From the NCBI GenBank assembly GCA_035307785.1, contig DATGHS010000311.1, forward strand, positions 1 through 37,338: 37,338 nucleotides of DNA, in the 5' to 3' direction. The notes beneath the pieces are model-generated. The model did no database searches. It worked only from the letters and a program-made list of their open reading frames with translations, and was not told the DNA's origin. Below, piece by piece: positions 34,676-37,338 of this stretch. The position numbers and the translations under genes were made by a program. Positions within the stretch are counted from its first letter, which is position 1. The number at the start of each line of letters is the position of its first letter. The DNA comes from DATGHS01 sp035307785 (lineage in GTDB: Bacteria > Planctomycetota > Planctomycetia > Gemmatales > Gemmataceae).

Positions 34676-36013
34676 TCACAAAATAAACTTGCTCAAGTCT
34701 TCGCGCTGCAAGATATTCGTCAGTTTGCCGCGCACATAAGACGCATCAATCACCAGCTTCTTCGAATCAACCTCCGGCGCTTGGTAGCTGATCTCTTCGG
34801 CCACACGCTCCAAAATCGTGTGCAAACGGCGGGCGCCAATATTCTGTTGGCTGCGGTTCACTTCGAATGCAATGTCGGCAATGGCCTCCACGCCGTCGCG
34901 AGTGAATTCGAGCTGCACGCCTTCGGTGGCCAACAACTCCGCATATTGCTTCGTGAGCGAATGCTTGGGCTCGGTGAGAATCCGCAAGAAGTCATCGCGG
35001 TTCAAATCCGTCAATTCCACTCGAATCGGAAAACGGCCCTGCAATTCTGGCATCAGATCCGATGGCTTCGACGCATGAAATGCCCCGGCGGCAATAAACA
35101 GAATATGATCGGTTCGCACCGGTCCGTGCCGCGTGTTCACCGTCGTGCCCTCCACCACCGGTAGCAGATCGCGCTGCACCCCCTGGCGCGAAACATCGGG
35201 GCCGGCCGTCGAAGCCGGTCCGCAAATCTTGTCAATTTCATCCAAAAAAATGATCCCTTGATTCTCGACCAGCTCAACCGCTTTTTCCGTCACGACAGCG
35301 CGATCGATGAGGGCCTCCGTTTCCTGCTCTAAGAGGACTCTTCGCGCTTCCCGCACCTTGAGTTGCCGTGACTGCGCGCCACGTGGCATGATCTTCTCGA
35401 ACATCGATTGCAGATCCACATCCATCTGCTCCATACCGAGGTTGGAAAAGATTTGCACGGGAACATTTTTTTGCTCCAAATTCAATTCGATCATTCGATC
35501 TTCGAGTTCCCCGGCTTCCAGGCGAGCCTTCATTTTGTCGCGCGTGCGCTGCCGCCGTTCGTTTTCGTCCGGGTTTTCATCGGGCTCCCAGGTGCTTTTG
35601 CCGGGAAGCAAGAGATCGAGCAGTCGTTCCTGCACGCGCTCTTTCGCCTGTGCCTCCACCAGGCGCCGCTGTTCTTGCTTGATCATGCCGATGGCGATTT
35701 CCATGAGGTCGCGAATCATGCTCTCGACATCACGGCCGACGTAGCCGACCTCGGTATACTTTGTGGCTTCGATTTTCAGGAATGGCGCACCGACCAATTG
35801 AGCAAGCCGGCGAGCGATCTCGGTTTTCCCGACGCCGGTCGGGCCCATCATGATGATGTTCTTCGGTGTCACATCTTTGCGCAATTCCGGTGGCAGTTGT
35901 TGCCGCCGCCAACGATTACGGATAGCCACTGCTACCGCGCGCTTAGCGGCGTCCTGGCCGACAATATACCGGTCCAGCTCGGCGACAATCCGCTTGGGAG
36001 TAAGGTCTGCCAT
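34676..36013 (-). CDS. hslU: HslU, ATPase of the HslUV protease
   Basis: 445 residues, full length. AAA+ unfoldase that feeds substrates to HslV. Walker A is GPTGVGKT (57-64), the substrate-gripping pore loop is GYVGRD, Walker B is GIIFLDEIDKI, and the sensor region contains GRFPIRVELTDL. The I-domain lies at about residues 110-240 with charged helices. The C-terminus ends DLSKFIL, the tail that inserts into HslV. It follows hslV, after a 79-base spacer filled by a palindrome. The ATG at 36013 has only a weak ribosome site (GAGAAA). Confidence 0.97.
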   Translation of the reverse strand: MADLTPKRIVAELDRYIVGQDAAKRAVAVAIRNRWRRQQLPPELRKDVTPKNIIMMGPTGVGKTEIARRLAQLVGAPFLKIEATKYTEVGYVGRDVESMIRDLMEIAIGMIKQEQRRLVEAQAKERVQERLLDLLLPGKSTWEPDENPDENERRQRTRDKMKARLEAGELEDRMIELNLEQKNVPVQIFSNLGMEQMDVDLQSMFEKIMPRGAQSRQLKVREARRVLLEQETEALIDRAVVTEKAVELVENQGIIFLDEIDKICGPASTAGPDVSRQGVQRDLLPVVEGTTVNTRHGPVRTDHILFIAAGAFHASKPSDLMPELQGRFPIRVELTDLNRDDFLRILTEPKHSLTKQYAELLATEGVQLEFTRDGVEAIADIAFEVNRSQQNIGARRLHTILERVAEEISYQAPEVDSKKLVIDASYVRGKLTNILQREDLSKFIL

Positions 36014-36023
36014 TATGTTTCTC

Positions 36024-36089
36024 GTGAGTGGTGAGTGGTGAGTGGTGAATGGTAGTTTCAGAACTCACCACTCACCACGCACCACTCAC
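36024..36089. repeat. 25-base inverted repeat of GAGTGGT units between hslV and hslU
   Basis: Arms 36024-36048 and 36065-36089 match at 24 of 25 positions; each arm is itself a tandem of the 7-base unit GAGTGGT. It fills the whole hslV-hslU spacer. A 16-base piece, GTGAGTGGTGAATGGT (36038-36053), recurs exactly at 13329-13344. Confidence 0.9.
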
Positions 36090-36092
36090 TCC

Positions 36093-36626
36093 TTATATTT
36101 CCTGCACCTCAATGCTTCGGTTCGTGTAGATGCAAATATCTCCGGTAATCTCCAGCGCTGCTTTCACAATTTGCGCTGCATTCAAATTCGAATGGGTCGC
36201 CAAGGCTCGGGCCGCCGCTAGCGCATAGGCGCCGCCGGAGCCGATCGCCGCAATGCCATCGGAAGGCTGAATCACGTCCCCGGTGCCACCCACAATGAGC
36301 AGGCTTTCTTTATCGATGGCCACGAGCATCGCCTCCAGCCGGCGAAGCAAGCGATCGGTGCGCCAGTCTTTGGCCAGCTCCGTCGCGGCCCGCGGCACGC
36401 TGCCCTGATAATCGCGCAGCTTGGCTTCGAACCGCTCCAGCAGCGCAAACGCATCGGCTGCAGCGCCGGCAAAGCCCACCAAAACTCGCCCATCGTACAG
36501 CGGCCGAATCTTGCGGGCATCGTTTTTCATCACGATGTTGCCCAGCGTCACCTGCCCGTCGCCGCCGATGGCGCCTTGGCCTTTATGGCGCACCGCAAGA
36601 ATTGTGGTTGCATGCATTGGAGTCAA
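36093..36626 (-). CDS. hslV: HslV, peptidase of the HslUV protease
   Basis: The TTG at 36624-36626 is chosen because GGGAGG lies 9 bases upstream; it yields MTPMHATTILAVRHKG, 177 residues. ATG 36617 (MHATT) has no ribosome site, and ATG 36650 (MVDGRK) none either. The family core is GDGQVTLGNIVMK, RVLVGFAGAAADAFALLERFE, ELAKDWRTDR, IAAIGSGGAYALAAARAL and GDICIYTN. Thr of the ATTI motif corresponds to the N-terminal catalytic Thr of E. coli HslV; the start resembles B. subtilis ClpQ (MSSFHATTI). It is first of the hslV-hslU pair and diverges from hemC. Confidence 0.95.
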   Translation of the reverse strand: MTPMHATTILAVRHKGQGAIGGDGQVTLGNIVMKNDARKIRPLYDGRVLVGFAGAAADAFALLERFEAKLRDYQGSVPRAATELAKDWRTDRLLRRLEAMLVAIDKESLLIVGGTGDVIQPSDGIAAIGSGGAYALAAARALATHSNLNAAQIVKAALEITGDICIYTNRSIEVQEI

Positions 36627-36679
36627 TTCAAGCTTCCTCCCATCAACCATCGGACGCGCTTGGGCGCACGTCTCGTGCT

Positions 36680-36707
36680 TTGAATGCCGCTGTCTATCCG
36701 ATATAAT
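36680..36707 (+). promoter_or_regulatory. Sigma-70-type promoter of hemC
   Basis: TTGAAT (36680-36685) and a perfect TATAAT (36702-36707) are separated by 16 bases; transcription from about 36714 gives a 53-base leader to the ATG at 36767. Confidence 0.6.
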
Positions 36708-36766
36708 ACACCAGTAATCGCAACTGGCTCTCGACTTTGGCAGGCAACCATATCCGGCAATCATTA

Positions 36767-37338
36767 ATGAAGCCCATTCGCATTGGCACCCGCGGCAGTG
36801 CGCTGGCGCTCTGGCAGGCCAAACATGTTCAGCAGCGCTTGCAGCAAATCGCAAACGCGCGAACGGTCGAGATTGTGATCATCGAGACCCAAGGCGACCG
36901 CGATGCGAACACGTCGCTGGCGCGAATCGGCGGCGAGGGCGTCTTCACCAAGGCAATCCAAGACGCCGTTCTGGCCGGGACCGCCGATATTGCCGTCCAC
37001 TCGATGAAAGACCTGCCGACCGCGGCGGTACCCGGCTTAATGCTGGCCGCGGTCCCGGTGCGCGCTTCGGTCTACGATGCCTTGGTGTCGAAGAAATATC
37101 GTCGCTTCGACGACTTGCCAAAAGGCGCCCGGGTCGCCACCGGCAGTATTCGTCGTCGTGCCCAGCTCTTGCACCGTCGGCCCGACCTTTGCCTGGTCGA
37201 TATTCGTGGCAACCTCGATACGCGCCTAAGAAAGTTGGCGGAACAAGATCTGGACGGGCTGATCCTTGCTGAAGCAGGTTTGGACCGGCTTGGTTTGCAA
37301 ACGCACATATCCGAGCGATTGAACGTAGAATGGATGTT
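36767..37338 (+). CDS. hemC: Porphobilinogen deaminase (hydroxymethylbilane synthase), 3' end cut by window edge
   Basis: About 190 residues seen, no stop before the window end. Starts MKPIRIGTRGSALALWQAKHV, the hallmark of HemC. Later ETQGDRD, GGEGVFTKAIQDAVL, ADIAVHSMKDLPT and ATGSIRRRAQLLHRRPDL followed by DIRGNLDTRL, the binding loop for the dipyrromethane cofactor and growing pyrrole chain. It joins four porphobilinogens into hydroxymethylbilane in haem biosynthesis. The dipyrromethane Cys lies beyond the window. It is divergent from hslV. Confidence 0.96.
   Translation, partial: MKPIRIGTRGSALALWQAKHVQQRLQQIANARTVEIVIIETQGDRDANTSLARIGGEGVFTKAIQDAVLAGTADIAVHSMKDLPTAAVPGLMLAAVPVRASVYDALVSKKYRRFDDLPKGARVATGSIRRRAQLLHRRPDLCLVDIRGNLDTRLRKLAEQDLDGLILAEAGLDRLGLQTHISERLNVEWM

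Overview
The window looks like a chromosomal segment of a planctomycete, most likely of the Pirellulales type. This is inference. The basis is: planctomycete-style secreted proteins and Tat-exported enzymes; a large Ser/Thr kinase with a proline-rich linker and an extracytoplasmic tail; a zinc-ribbon/caspase-fold membrane protein; a DUF1326 protein; HslUV; GC-rich codon use; and many intergenic palindromes of the kind that litter planctomycete genomes. No rRNA, tRNA, CRISPR array, prophage or insertion sequence was recognised.

Layout. (1) 1-9840, minus strand: a type II secretion / type IV pilus-like operon, read from right to left: gspE ATPase, a broken small reading frame, gspF, four pseudopilins (gspG, H, I, J), gspK, a PilM-PilN fusion (GspL-like), and a PilO-like gene cut by the window edge. 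Most genes from gspH down overlap by 1-4 bases. (2) 9965-14588: a mixed set comprising an Uma2-family nuclease-like protein, epoxyqueuosine reductase (queG), a small c-type cytochrome with a textbook terminator, a split ThDP-dependent decarboxylase (two genes), a small exported protein and a 23S-type pseudouridine synthase. (3) 14816-19351: a self-contained operon with promoter and terminator. It encodes a three-subunit molybdenum hydroxylase (Tat-signal 2Fe-2S subunit, molybdopterin subunit, FAD subunit with an extra Cys loop) and a 72-residue Cys-rich protein of unknown function. (4) 19481-26129: a membrane-anchored caspase-fold protein lacking the catalytic Cys, two exported proteins (one DUF1326), and on the minus strand a Ser/Thr kinase with a parallel beta-helix-like outer domain. 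(5) 26591-32209: a DMSO-reductase-family molybdoenzyme, a GT-C-like membrane protein, an exported SAM-methyltransferase-fold protein and a Tat-exported alpha/beta hydrolase. (6) 32436-37338: a Cys/Met-metabolism PLP enzyme, an alpha/beta hydrolase with Cys in place of the usual Ser nucleophile, hslU and hslV, and the start of hemC.

Points most worth a second look: the small Cys-rich fourth gene of the molybdenum hydroxylase operon; the caspase-fold protein whose Cys position reads Asp-Phe-Asn; the hydrolase with an apparent Cys/Asn/His set; the exported methyltransferase; the frame-broken gene between gspE and gspF; and at least eight different intergenic palindrome families. Two copies of one family share a GGAA loop, and a fragment of another supplies the stop codon of a coding gene.
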